From Comamonas testosteroni (GTDB taxonomy: Bacteria > Pseudomonadota > Gammaproteobacteria > Burkholderiales > Burkholderiaceae_C): a DNA stretch of 64,000 nucleotides. The position numbers and the translations under genes are program-made. Under the pieces are notes generated by a model. That model did no database searches. It saw only the letters and a program-made list of their open reading frames with translations, and was not told the origin of the DNA. The stretch lies in contig NZ_AWOR01000068.1 in the NCBI RefSeq assembly GCF_000761245.1, positions 1-64,000 on the forward strand. Reading direction: 5' to 3'. Within the stretch, counting starts at the first letter, position 1. Each line of letters begins with the position of its first letter. Of the stretch, positions 37,572-46,220 are shown in pieces.

Positions 37572-39316
37572 AGCACAGGCTCCTCAGCGGGTGCAGCCAC
37601 GATCTGAGGCTTGACTTCCTTGTCGGGCTGAACGCCCATGAAACGCAATGTCTGCTGGACCACGTCCGCAAACACCGGGCCGGCCACCGTGCCACCGTAG
37701 TAGGACCCTGCCGTAGGCTCGTCCACCATCACGGCCACGATGATGCGCGGCTTGTCGATGGGAGCAATGCCTGTGAACCAGGCACGGTACTTGCCCGCGG
37801 CATAGCTCTTGCCCACCTGCTTGCGGGCAGTGCCCGACTTGCCGCCAATGGTGTAACCCTCGGCCTGGGCCTTCTGGCCGGTACCGCCAGGGCCGGCAGC
37901 CAGGCGCAGCATGTGCAGCACCGCCTCGGCGTTTTCCTTGGAGATCACACGCACGCCCACGGGAGGCTCGTTTGTTTTCAGAATCGTCGAGGGAATGACA
38001 TTGCCGTCGTTGGAAAACACGGTGTAGGAACGCGCCATCTGGAACAGCGAGGCCGACAGGCCATAGCCATAGGACATGGTGGCCTGCTCGATGGGCTTCC
38101 AGGTCTTCCAGGCACGCAGACGACCCGAGACCGCGCCAGGAAACTGGATCTGCGGCTTCTGGCCGAAGCCCAGCGCACTGAAGTACTCCCACATTTCCTG
38201 AGGCGAGAGCTTTTGCGCCACCTTGGTCGCGCCCACGTTGCTGGACTTCTGGATCACGCCCTCCACCGTCAGCGCACCGTAGTTGTGCGTGTCGGTGATG
38301 GTGGAGCCCGTCACCGTATAACGGCCGGGTGCGGTATCGATGATGGTGCTCGGCTTGACACGCTTGAGCTCCAGCGCCGTGGCAACGGTGATGGGCTTCA
38401 TGGTCGAGCCGGGCTCGAAGGTGTCGGTCAGCGCGCGATTGCGCAGCTGCTCGCCTGTCAGGTTCTTGCGGTGACCCGGGTCATAGCTGGGATAGTTCGC
38501 CAGGGCCAGCAATTCGCCGGTGTGTGCATCCATGACCACCACGCTGCCTGCCTTGGCCTTGAAGGTCTCGACCTGCTGCTTGAGTTTCTGGTAGGCGTAG
38601 TACTGGACCTTGCTGTCAATGGACAACTGAATATCCTGACCGTCCTGAGGCGGCACTTCATCGCCCACGCCCTCCACCACGCGGCCCAGACGATCCTTGA
38701 TCACACGGCGCGAGCCAGCCTTGCCGGCCAGTTCCTTGTCGAACGCCAGCTCCATGCCTTCCTGACCATGGTCTTCCACATTGGTGAAGCCCACGATATG
38801 CGCCGCAGACTCCCCTTCGGGATACTGGCGCTTGTATTCCTTGCGGTTGTAGATGCCCTTGATATTGAGCGCCACGATCTTCTGGCCCACATCCCAGTCC
38901 AGCTGACGCTTTACCCAGACAAAGGTCTTGTCCTCGACATCCAGCTTCTCCATCAGGGAGCGCAGCGGCATGTCCATGAGGCGTGCCACCTCCTTGAGCT
39001 TTTGCTGGACTTCAGGATCCTTCAGATCCACGTCCTCGGGAATAGCCCAGATACTGGCCGCCGGCACGCTGGACGCAAGAATCAGGCCATTGCGATCCAG
39101 CAAACGGCCCCGATTGGCCGGCAGCTCCAGGGTACGCGCAAAGCGCACCAGACCCTGGCGCTTGAAGAAGTCGTTGCCGAAGACCTGCACATAGGCCGCA
39201 CGCGCGCCCAGGCCCACAAAGCCCAGCGCCAGCGCAGCCACGATGAACTTGCTGCGCCACAGCGGTGTTTTCGAGGCCAGCAAAGGGCTGGTGGTATAGA
39301 GCACGCTGCGTGTCAT
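37568..39316 (-). CDS. ftsI: Septal transpeptidase PBP3
   Basis: FtsI cross-links septal peptidoglycan with FtsW. The protein has 582 residues: short cytoplasmic tail, membrane helix at about 24-42, pedestal with RGRLLDRNG, and transpeptidase domain with catalytic Ser304 (STMK 304-307), SSN 358-360 and KSG 493-495. Class B PBPs often have KTG; KSG is accepted in this family. It overlaps ftsL and murE by 4 bp. Confidence 0.97.
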   Translation of the reverse strand: MTRSVLYTTSPLLASKTPLWRSKFIVAALALGFVGLGARAAYVQVFGNDFFKRQGLVRFARTLELPANRGRLLDRNGLILASSVPAASIWAIPEDVDLKDPEVQQKLKEVARLMDMPLRSLMEKLDVEDKTFVWVKRQLDWDVGQKIVALNIKGIYNRKEYKRQYPEGESAAHIVGFTNVEDHGQEGMELAFDKELAGKAGSRRVIKDRLGRVVEGVGDEVPPQDGQDIQLSIDSKVQYYAYQKLKQQVETFKAKAGSVVVMDAHTGELLALANYPSYDPGHRKNLTGEQLRNRALTDTFEPGSTMKPITVATALELKRVKPSTIIDTAPGRYTVTGSTITDTHNYGALTVEGVIQKSSNVGATKVAQKLSPQEMWEYFSALGFGQKPQIQFPGAVSGRLRAWKTWKPIEQATMSYGYGLSASLFQMARSYTVFSNDGNVIPSTILKTNEPPVGVRVISKENAEAVLHMLRLAAGPGGTGQKAQAEGYTIGGKSGTARKQVGKSYAAGKYRAWFTGIAPIDKPRIIVAVMVDEPTAGSYYGGTVAGPVFADVVQQTLRFMGVQPDKEVKPQIVAAPAEEPVL

Positions 39317-39594
39317 TGCGCAGTTCCTGCAGCCGTTTCATGCACGTACTGCGTAATTGCCTGAGAAGCCTGCTTCATCTGCAGCTTTTCTCGCGCCACT
39401 GTCTCGATGCGCTGAGGCGTGGCCTGGGCACGCTTTTCCACCTGCAGGCGCAGTTGATCCGTCGCCAGCCGACGTGCCTCTGCCTCGGCGCGGTCCAGTT
39501 CGGTGAACAGGCGACGCGACTCATACTGGGTATGCACCAGAAAGATGGCACTGGCCATGACCGCCAGCAGCAGCAGCAGGTTTATGCGCAGCAT
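39313..39594 (-). CDS. ftsL: Cell division protein FtsL
   Basis: FtsL is a small bitopic protein that binds FtsB and FtsQ and activates FtsWI. The protein has 93 residues: a membrane helix at about 3-20, then a leucine-zipper-like coiled coil (ELDRAEAEARRLATDQLRLQ, about 32-51). Sequence is poorly conserved in this family, so the call leans on size, topology and position between rsmH and ftsI. Confidence 0.92.
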   Translation of the reverse strand: MLRINLLLLLAVMASAIFLVHTQYESRRLFTELDRAEAEARRLATDQLRLQVEKRAQATPQRIETVAREKLQMKQASQAITQYVHETAAGTAQ

Positions 39595-39637
39595 GGCAGC
39601 CCTCCTGCAACCATGCTCGGAGCGGCATGGCGATACA

Positions 39638-40573
39638 TCATGCAGGCACCTCGGTGCGCTCGGCGACGCGCATCACGGCGGAACGCGAACGGGGATTGAC
39701 AGCTACCTCGGCAGCACTGGGCTTGATGCGCTCCAGCGCCTTCAGACGCATGGGCGTGGGAGGCGCAAACGGTGCACGGCGGTCGTAGACCTCCTTGGAA
39801 TGCTTGGCAATGAACTGCTTGACGATGCGATCTTCCAGCGAGTGGAAGCTGATCACGGCCAGACGGCCGCCGGGGGCCAGCACGCGCAGACTCGCTTCTA
39901 GCGCTTGCTCAAGCTCCTGAAGTTCGGCATTGATGAAAATCCGAAGAGCCTGGAAGGTCCGTGTTGCCGGGTTCTGCCCAGCCTCGCGGGTCTTGACCGC
40001 GCCAGCCACGAGTTGGGCCAGCTCGGCAGTGGTGCGTAATGGGCCCTGGCTTTCGCGCCGAGCAACAATCGCCTTTGCAATGGGGCCAGCAAACCGTTCT
40101 TCGCCGTAGTCACGTATCACCTCCGCAATCTGCTGCACTTCCGCATCTTCGAGCCACTCGGCCACGCTCTGACCACGCGTGGTGTCCATGCGCATGTCGA
40201 GGGGGCCGTCAAAGCGAAAACTGAAGCCCCGGTCCGGGTTGTCGATCTGGGGCGAGCTCACCCCCAGGTCCATCAACACGCCCTGCACACTGCCTTCGGG
40301 CAGTTCGCCCAGATGGCGAAATCCTTCATGCCGAATCGAAAAACGCGCATCGGTGATGCGCGCCGCCTCAGCAATTGCGTCCGGGTCTTTGTCGAACGCG
40401 ATCAGGCTCCCGTCCGGCCCCAGCCTTTGCAATATGAGCCGGGAATGACCACCTCGACCGAACGTCGCATCGACCCACTGGCCGGCGGGCGGCTCTGCGG
40501 CACCACCCAGCAGGGCGTCCACGGCCTCTTCCAGCAAGACGGTGATATGTTGCAACGGCTGATTCACAAGCAC
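39638..40573 (-). CDS. rsmH: 16S rRNA (cytosine-1402 N4) methyltransferase
   Basis: RsmH (MraW) methylates C1402 of 16S rRNA at N4 in the P site. The protein has 311 residues, with [11 protein letters not shown] at the N-terminus, the SAM-binding [10 protein letters not shown] near 38-47, and [12 protein letters not shown] near the C-terminal third, all typical. It starts 3 bases after the mraZ stop, so the two are co-translated. Confidence 0.96.
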   Translation of the reverse strand: MLVNQPLQHITVLLEEAVDALLGGAAEPPAGQWVDATFGRGGHSRLILQRLGPDGSLIAFDKDPDAIAEAARITDARFSIRHEGFRHLGELPEGSVQGVLMDLGVSSPQIDNPDRGFSFRFDGPLDMRMDTTRGQSVAEWLEDAEVQQIAEVIRDYGEERFAGPIAKAIVARRESQGPLRTTAELAQLVAGAVKTREAGQNPATRTFQALRIFINAELQELEQALEASLRVLAPGGRLAVISFHSLEDRIVKQFIAKHSKEVYDRRAPFAPPTPMRLKALERIKPSAAEVAVNPRSRSAVMRVAERTEVPA

Positions 40574-40576
40574 TTC

Positions 40577-41005
40577 CTACAAAACAAAATCCTGGAAAGC
40601 TGCCGGCATCGGTTGCTGGCGCGCTTCCGCTTCGCGCACTTCATAAGTGGCCTTGTCCCAGACCTCGAAATGCGCCCCCATGCCCAGCATCAAGACCTCT
40701 TTGGTCAGACCTGTGGCTTCACGCAACTCGGGCGAAATCAGCAGCCGACCGGTTGCATCCATCTCCGCATCCATGGCATTGCCCAGAAAAATCCGCTTCC
40801 ACCACTGAGCCGTGATCGGCAGTTGCGCGACACGTTCGCGAAACTGCAGCCACTCTGGGCGCGGAAACAGCAACAGACAGCCATCGGGATGCTTGGTGAA
40901 AGTGACCTGCCCCTCAGCCAAGGACAAAAGGGCGTCACGATGCCGGGTCGGCACTGAGAGCCGCCCCTTTCCATCGAGATTCAGCGAAGACGCCCCTTGA
41001 AACAC
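40577..41005 (-). CDS. mraZ: Transcriptional regulator MraZ
   Basis: MraZ is the first gene of the dcw cluster and in E. coli represses it by binding repeats before its own gene. The 142-residue protein has two AbrB/SpoVT-like halves, with GKGRLSVP at 12-19 and [14 protein letters not shown] at about 83-96. Direct repeats at 10-bp spacing lie about 65-90 bases upstream and are candidate binding sites. Confidence 0.96.
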   Translation of the reverse strand: MFQGASSLNLDGKGRLSVPTRHRDALLSLAEGQVTFTKHPDGCLLLFPRPEWLQFRERVAQLPITAQWWKRIFLGNAMDAEMDATGRLLISPELREATGLTKEVLMLGMGAHFEVWDKATYEVREAEARQQPMPAAFQDFVL

Positions 41006-41311
41006 GGCAAGTTACTCCGGTCATCTGGAGCCGCTCGTTCCCCAAAAATGGGCACGAGGGCAGCTTTCACCACTTAATTGCACTTTTTTGCACTGTATCA
41101 GCAATTTAAGGTGAATCCAAACCCGAATGAACAATTATTTGCAATGAAATCAAGCACTTAGAGAGAAAAAGAAAAGCCTTATTCTGAAAATATCTTTCCT
41201 TTACAAGCACTTAGCAAAGTCAATGCAAGTGGACTCTCATTAGGAGGCGTCAATTGCAACCATTCAATTCAATGGAAAGAACTGATTTAAGTCTCGACCT
41301 TCTCCTACAAA
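41006..41311. other. dcw promoter region upstream of mraZ
   Basis: Gene-free and clearly AT-rich in 41085-41300. It separates mraZ from hslU, both on the minus strand, and should hold the main dcw promoter. Apart from the CACT repeats listed separately and an inverted GGCTCC/GGAGCC near 41025, I see no gene or strong consensus promoter. Confidence 0.5.
41071..41094 (-). promoter_or_regulatory. mraZ: Candidate MraZ box: three direct repeats at 10-bp spacing
   Basis: CACT begins at 41071, 41081 and 41091, so on the minus strand AGTG recurs exactly every 10 bp. Known MraZ boxes consist of TGGGN repeats with the same 10-bp period upstream of mraZ. Here the core is AGTGC, AGTGC, AGTGG. The location fits autoregulation. 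The altered core makes it a candidate only. Confidence 0.5.
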
Positions 41312-41337
41312 TGCAAACTGCCCGCACAGGCGGGCAG
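41312..41337 (-). terminator. Probable terminator of hslU
   Basis: Minus-strand stem CTGCCCGC/GCGGGCAG, 8 bp with a 4-base loop, followed by TTTGCATTTG, 23 bases after the hslU stop. Confidence 0.6.
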
Positions 41338-41359
41338 CTCGCTTCAAGCGCTCGGTTCT

Positions 41360-42679
41360 TCAAAGAATGAAGCGCGACAGATCCTCATCCTTGCTCAGCA
41401 CCTGTAGGCGCTGATCCACATAGGCTGCATCGATCACCACCGTCTGACCCGAAAGCTTGGCCGCATCGAAGCTGACCTCATCAAGCAGACGCTCCATCAC
41501 TGTGGACAAGCGCCGTGCACCGATGTTTTCGGTACTCTCGTTGACATCAAAGGCAATCGTTGCCAGACGCGTGATGCCCTCTGGCTTGAACTCCAGAGTC
41601 ACGCCTTCGGTCGCCAGCAGCGCCTGATACTGCTTGACCAGGGAGGCGTGAGTCTGCATCAGAATCGCCTCGAAGTCCTGTACCGACAGAGATTCCAGTT
41701 CCACGCGAATGGGAAAGCGCCCCTGCAGCTCGGGAATCAGATCGCTTGGCTTGGACAGATGGAAGGCACCCGAGGCGATGAACAGAATGTGGTCTGTCTT
41801 GACCACACCGTACTTGGTCGAGACGCTGGTGCCTTCGACCAAGGGCAGCAGGTCGCGCTGCACACCCTGACGCGATACATCGGAGCCACTGGTTTCCTGG
41901 CGCGTCGCCACCTTGTCGATTTCGTCGATGAAGACAATGCCGTTTTGCTCGGCATTGGCAATGGCGCGGGTCTTGACGTCCTCCTCATTGACCATCTTTG
42001 CTGCTTCCTCATCGGTCAGCAGCTTCAGGGCCTCGGCGATCTTGAGCTTGCGCGTCTTGCGCTTTTCCTGGCCCATATGGCTGAACATGCCGCGCAGCTG
42101 CTCGGCCATCTCTTCCATGCCCTGGGGGCCCATGATCTGCACCTGAGGCATCTGCTCGGCGATATCGATCTCGATCTCCTTGTCGTCAAGCTGGCCTTCG
42201 CGCAACTTCTTGCGGAAAACCTGACGCGCCGTGTTGTCCGCAGGTACTTCGCCGGTGCGGGCCTGCGGGATCAGCACATCGAGAATGCGCTCCTCGGCAG
42301 CATCTTCGGCGCGGGCGCGCATCTTCTTCATGTCCGACTCGCGCGTTTGCTTGACGGCAACTTCGGCCAGATCGCGGATGATGGCGTCCACATCCTTGCC
42401 CACATAGCCCACTTCGGTGAACTTGGTCGCCTCGACCTTGATGAAGGGAGCATCGGCGAGTTTTGCCAGGCGGCGTGCTATCTCCGTCTTGCCAACGCCC
42501 GTGGGGCCGATCATCAGAATGTTCTTCGGTGTGATTTCCTGGCGCAGGCCCTCGGGCACCTGCTGGCGGCGCCAGCGATTGCGCAATGCAATCGACACCG
42601 CGCGCTTGGCACCATGCTGGCCGACGATGTGCTTGTCTAGCTCGGAGACGATCTCCTGGGGAGTCATGGCAGAAGACAT
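41360..42679 (-). CDS. hslU: ATP-dependent protease ATPase subunit HslU
   Basis: HslU unfolds substrates and feeds them to HslV; it is a heat-shock AAA+ protein. The protein has 439 residues. GPTGVGKT at 58-65 is Walker A, and [11 protein letters not shown] carries Walker B. The C-terminal LSRFIL inserts into HslV to activate it. It is 77 bp downstream of hslV and transcribed with it. Confidence 0.97.
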   Translation of the reverse strand: MSSAMTPQEIVSELDKHIVGQHGAKRAVSIALRNRWRRQQVPEGLRQEITPKNILMIGPTGVGKTEIARRLAKLADAPFIKVEATKFTEVGYVGKDVDAIIRDLAEVAVKQTRESDMKKMRARAEDAAEERILDVLIPQARTGEVPADNTARQVFRKKLREGQLDDKEIEIDIAEQMPQVQIMGPQGMEEMAEQLRGMFSHMGQEKRKTRKLKIAEALKLLTDEEAAKMVNEEDVKTRAIANAEQNGIVFIDEIDKVATRQETSGSDVSRQGVQRDLLPLVEGTSVSTKYGVVKTDHILFIASGAFHLSKPSDLIPELQGRFPIRVELESLSVQDFEAILMQTHASLVKQYQALLATEGVTLEFKPEGITRLATIAFDVNESTENIGARRLSTVMERLLDEVSFDAAKLSGQTVVIDAAYVDQRLQVLSKDEDLSRFIL

Positions 42680-42756
42680 GTGAATTCTCAGTCAAATATG
42701 CATCTGGCGCCCATCCATAAAGCGCCAGTAGCTATCAATTCGGATAGACGAGACGC

Positions 42757-43302
42757 TTACAGCGTCTCGATCGTGTGATTCATATTGGTGTAGATGCACA
42801 GCTCGCCGGCAATCGCCAGGGATTTGCGCACCACATCTTCGGCCGACAGCTCGGTGTTGTTCAGCAAGGCCTTGGCTGCGGAATGCGCATAGGCGCCGCC
42901 GGAGCCGATGGCCACAATGCCCTGCTCGGGCTCCAGAACGTCGCCATTGCCGGTAATGATGAGCGAGGTCGTCGCATCGGCCACGGCCAGCATGGCTTCA
43001 AGCTTGCGCAGCACACGGTCGGTACGCCACTCCTTGGTCAGCTCGATCGCAGCGCGGGTCAGGTTGCCCTGGTGTTTTTCCAGCTTGGCCTCGAAGCGCT
43101 CGAACAGCGTGAAGGCATCTGCTGTGGCCCCCGCAAAGCCCGCCAGCACCTTGCCGTGATAGAGCTTGCGCACCTTGCGCGCCGTGCCCTTGATGACGAT
43201 ATGACCCAATGTGACCTGACCATCACCGCCGATGGCGACTTGCACGCCCTCGGGAGTCTGGCGGCGCACGCTCAAAATGGTGGTGCCGTGAAACTGTTCC
43301 AT
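42757..43302 (-). CDS. hslV: ATP-dependent protease peptidase subunit HslV
   Basis: HslV is the Thr protease partner of HslU. The protein has 181 residues. The conserved catalytic start TTILSVRR begins at residue 7, so Thr7 would be the active N-terminal Thr after removal of the six-residue propeptide MEQFHG; in E. coli only the initiator Met is removed. The ATG at 43302 has no obvious ribosome site. A sigma32-like -10 ends only 8 bases upstream, which raises the chance of a leaderless mRNA. Confidence 0.95.
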   Translation of the reverse strand: MEQFHGTTILSVRRQTPEGVQVAIGGDGQVTLGHIVIKGTARKVRKLYHGKVLAGFAGATADAFTLFERFEAKLEKHQGNLTRAAIELTKEWRTDRVLRKLEAMLAVADATTSLIITGNGDVLEPEQGIVAIGSGGAYAHSAAKALLNNTELSAEDVVRKSLAIAGELCIYTNMNHTIETL

Positions 43303-43309
43303 CTGGAGC

Positions 43310-43338
43310 AAATGGGGGCAGGCAAGATCGACCTCAAG
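43310..43338 (-). promoter_or_regulatory. Sigma32-like heat-shock promoter of hslVU
   Basis: On the minus strand CTTGAGG (43338-43332) and CCCCATTT (43317-43310) are 14 bp apart. The sigma32 consensus is CTTGAAA, 11-16 bp, CCCCATNT; the -10 is a full match. The family's known heat-shock control supports the call. The predicted start of transcription would fall on or within a base or two of the hslV ATG at 43302. Confidence 0.6.
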
Positions 43339-43448
43339 GGGCCCTGAAAAATTAAATTTACCGCGCTTGCTGTGGATAGCGCCTCAAACGGCCCGACTCC
43401 AACCAGAGACACAGCCCCTTGGCGCAGGCGGCATAGCCACTCTGGGAG

Positions 43449-45176
43449 CTAGTCCCGTCTTGGAATCACCTGTGCATGTTCCTGAATGCCAACAACATTG
43501 AAGAACACCGCCAGCAACTGGTGCAACTGACTGAACTGCAACACGTGGCCCAGCTCCTGCATCTGCGCAGCCCAGTTCAGCACCGAGCCTGCGGCAGCAA
43601 AGTCCATGCGCACCAGGCGCGAGCAGTCAATGGCAATGGCTTCGCCAAGCTTGGCCTTTTCCTGAACCTCGGCAAGCCAGGGCAATGCATCGCCGTCGAT
43701 CACGCCTTGCAGCGTAAAACGCGGCTGATGCTCCTTCCAGAGCATACCGGGCTGAATCGTCTCCGGCCCCAAGAGCCGGCTATCTTGGACACGCAGGTTC
43801 TGTGCCTGCCCTTCATTCGAATACGCACAGACCGGATCGTCCCAGGAGGGTGGCGACAGCTCGTAGGTCACGCAATAGTCCAGCGCCGTCAGCTCAAATT
43901 CGTCCTGCAGACGCATCAGGCGCTGCATGGCCAGACGCAAATACCACCAGTCCTGATCGACGGCGCGATCACCGGAAGGGGTGTGCTTGCTGAGCACGGC
44001 CTGCAATCTTTCATGACCGGCAAAAACCAGTGATCCCTTTTCGTCGGCCCATCGCTGTGCCGCATCCAGCAGCGGCTTCTTCACGCCGGGGTCGAGGCTC
44101 TCCAGAACGCTCCAGTCCATGACCGAGCTGCCGGAGCTGCGCGCCTTGCTGGCCAGCAGCGCCTTGAAACCAGGCTCATCCAAATGCACAGGAGCCCGCC
44201 AGCGAAAGCCGGTCTGCACTGCTGCGGCATCCGGCGCGGTTTCGCTAAGCCTGCCCGCCTGCTGCGGCATCACAAACCATTGCGGGGCCGAACGACCGAA
44301 GCGCGCCACAAAATCCATGGCAGCGTCTTCAAACTGAGCCTGCATGCCTGCTGCGCGGTACATGTCCAGCAGCGCCAGCCAGACCTGCAACTGTGCCGGC
44401 GTATCCTGAGCACGCTCGGCAATCAAGGCCTTGAGACTGCTCTCGGCTGCGACGCTGTCACCGCTGGCAAAGACAATCGCAGCATCCTCCAGCGCGGCAT
44501 CATGCTCGAAGCGCGCAAAGGACGGCGGAACCATGTTGATATCGGTTGGAGCAGAGACCTCGGTTGTGGCAAACGCCGGCGAAAAGTCTGTCTCGCCACG
44601 CAGGCCCGGCAAAGCAACAGGATTGCCCTGCCGACCCGGTTGCGGCAGCTCCAGATCGCTTGGCAACACATCCTGAAGCAGAGGCAGCGTGCTGATCGAA
44701 AGCGGCTGGCTTTTAAATACCGAAGGCATGCTGCCACCGCCCTCAGGCAGTTGCAGCGGCATGGTGGCGGCATCGGCGGCCAGCTTGCCGCGCCACCATT
44801 GCTGGGCCATCTGCGCTTCGATCTCGTCGATCTTCTTGATGGTTTCTGCGCGCTCGCCCGGCACGGAGCTTTGGGCAGTCTGCAAAAAAGAGGACGGTGC
44901 CAGTGGGGTCGGCGTCTCGAGTGGAGCCCTGGCAGTCACCGCCGTCTTGGACAACTGAGCCTGACGCAGCTTGCGCAACTGGTCAAACTCGCGCTTTCGC
45001 ACAAAGTCGTTCTGGCGCTTGCGCTCCAGCATCTCCTTGAGCGCCTGCTTGCTGTACTGGCTTTCTTCGCTTTCCTGGTTGAGATTCTCCAAATCGGACC
45101 AATTCACGGTCGGGTGGCGCACAAAACGCACCACCTTGGACAGCAACCCTCCCGACTTGTTTTCTTCTTTTGCCAT
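43449..45176 (-). CDS. STAS-domain protein, large, unknown function
   Basis: A 575-residue cytoplasmic protein. The N-terminal 100 residues are charged and partly coiled (RKRQNDFVRKREFDQLRKLR near 53-72). The middle (about 230-330) looks helical and repeat-like with EAESSLKALIAERAQDTPAQ-type segments. The last 100 residues resemble a STAS/MlaB fold: LGEAIAIDCSRLVRMDFAAA and GHVLQFSQLHQLLAVFFNVV. STAS domains bind partners and often sense phosphorylation. It lies between hslV and dksA. The STAS assignment is based on pattern; the role is unknown. Confidence 0.7.
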   Translation of the reverse strand: MAKEENKSGGLLSKVVRFVRHPTVNWSDLENLNQESEESQYSKQALKEMLERKRQNDFVRKREFDQLRKLRQAQLSKTAVTARAPLETPTPLAPSSFLQTAQSSVPGERAETIKKIDEIEAQMAQQWWRGKLAADAATMPLQLPEGGGSMPSVFKSQPLSISTLPLLQDVLPSDLELPQPGRQGNPVALPGLRGETDFSPAFATTEVSAPTDINMVPPSFARFEHDAALEDAAIVFASGDSVAAESSLKALIAERAQDTPAQLQVWLALLDMYRAAGMQAQFEDAAMDFVARFGRSAPQWFVMPQQAGRLSETAPDAAAVQTGFRWRAPVHLDEPGFKALLASKARSSGSSVMDWSVLESLDPGVKKPLLDAAQRWADEKGSLVFAGHERLQAVLSKHTPSGDRAVDQDWWYLRLAMQRLMRLQDEFELTALDYCVTYELSPPSWDDPVCAYSNEGQAQNLRVQDSRLLGPETIQPGMLWKEHQPRFTLQGVIDGDALPWLAEVQEKAKLGEAIAIDCSRLVRMDFAAAGSVLNWAAQMQELGHVLQFSQLHQLLAVFFNVVGIQEHAQVIPRRD

Positions 45177-45222
45177 GGTCCTCTACTTTGCTGCCTGCAG
45201 CCCCGCCAACGCCTGACGCAGA

Positions 45223-45966
45223 TCAATCGCCGTACATCTTCTGCTTGAGCTCACGGCGCTGCTGGGCTTCCAGCGACAGTGTAGCCGTGGGGCGAGCCAA
45301 CAGGCGTCCCACACCGATAGGCTCGCCGGTTTCGTCGCAGTAGCCGTAGTCACCGGCATCAATGCGGGCAATGGACTGATCGATCTTCTTGAGCAGCTTG
45401 CGCTCGCGGTCACGGGTGCGCAGCTCGAGAGCGTGCTCTTCCTCTATGGTGGCACGATCGGCAGGATCGGGCACCACGACGGTGTCTTCACGCAGGTTTT
45501 CCGCAGTCTCGCCCGCATTCACATGCATATCGTTCTTGAGCGCGACCAGCTTGCGACGGAAATAGGCCAGCTGGGCGTCGTTCATGTAATCGTCATCAGA
45601 CATGGCCAGCACTTCAGCATCGGTCAGCTCCTCTACCGACTTGGTCTTCCAGGCGTTGGCCAGCTTGGGATCTTTCTTGGGCACAGCTTGCTTTGTGTTG
45701 GTCATTGCTTTCGTATCTCTCATGGTTGCCGCAGCCTTGACTGCCGAAGCTGCCAGGGGCGGAACATCTGTTTCAGGCTGCCGCGCTGGAGGCGATGCAG
45801 AACGCTTGGATCTGGACGATTTGGAAGATTCTCCCGCTGCTGCAGGTACCAGCACCGGGTTGTCCAACGCTGCGTCCACCAAAGAGGTCTCGACGCTGCG
45901 GGGGTGCACAGCCGCTGCCGCAGCTTTGGCTGCAGCCTTGGGCAGATTACTTTTCACAGCGGTCAC
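45223..45966 (-). CDS. dksA: RNA polymerase-binding factor DksA, low-cysteine type with N-terminal extension
   Basis: DksA enters the RNA polymerase secondary channel and, with ppGpp, resets transcription during starvation. The C-terminal 160 residues are a complete DksA: coiled coil, then the globular region CDETGEPIG and LLARPTATLSLEAQQRRE. At the four zinc-ligand positions of E. coli DksA the residues are Cys210, Thr213, Ser and Ala, so zinc cannot be bound in the usual way. The GTG at 45966 has AAGGAG 8 bases upstream, a strong start, giving 247 residues with an Ala/Ser/Pro-rich extension of about 87. An internal ATG at 45705 would give the standard length of 160; its ribosome site is weaker. 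Confidence 0.9.
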   Translation of the reverse strand: MTAVKSNLPKAAAKAAAAAVHPRSVETSLVDAALDNPVLVPAAAGESSKSSRSKRSASPPARQPETDVPPLAASAVKAAATMRDTKAMTNTKQAVPKKDPKLANAWKTKSVEELTDAEVLAMSDDDYMNDAQLAYFRRKLVALKNDMHVNAGETAENLREDTVVVPDPADRATIEEEHALELRTRDRERKLLKKIDQSIARIDAGDYGYCDETGEPIGVGRLLARPTATLSLEAQQRRELKQKMYGD

Positions 45967-46144
45967 GTCCTGTCTCCTTACAGTACAGAGCCCTTGCAGG
46001 GCCGGATTGCTCCAACACCCTCTTTAGGGCCGGCATTGTAGCCACGCCAGTCGCCCCAGCCCGACTCCGTTGCACATACCCCACAATTTGCAACAAAGCC
46101 TGCGCCTGTTTCGGTCAGTTTGCGAGAAATAACAGACAAACAAA

Positions 46145-46165
46145 ACGGCCTGCTTGGCAGGCCGT
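46145..46165 (-). terminator. Rho-independent terminator of the COG0523 GTPase gene
   Basis: Minus-strand stem ACGGCCTGC/GCAGGCCGT with a 3-base loop, followed by TTTTGTTTG (complement of 46136-46144). It lies 55 bases after the stop. Confidence 0.75.
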
Positions 46166-46220
46166 CAGTCATTGTCAGCAAACCGTTAGCTTTCGCCGAA
46201 ACAGCCCCAAAACTCAGGGT

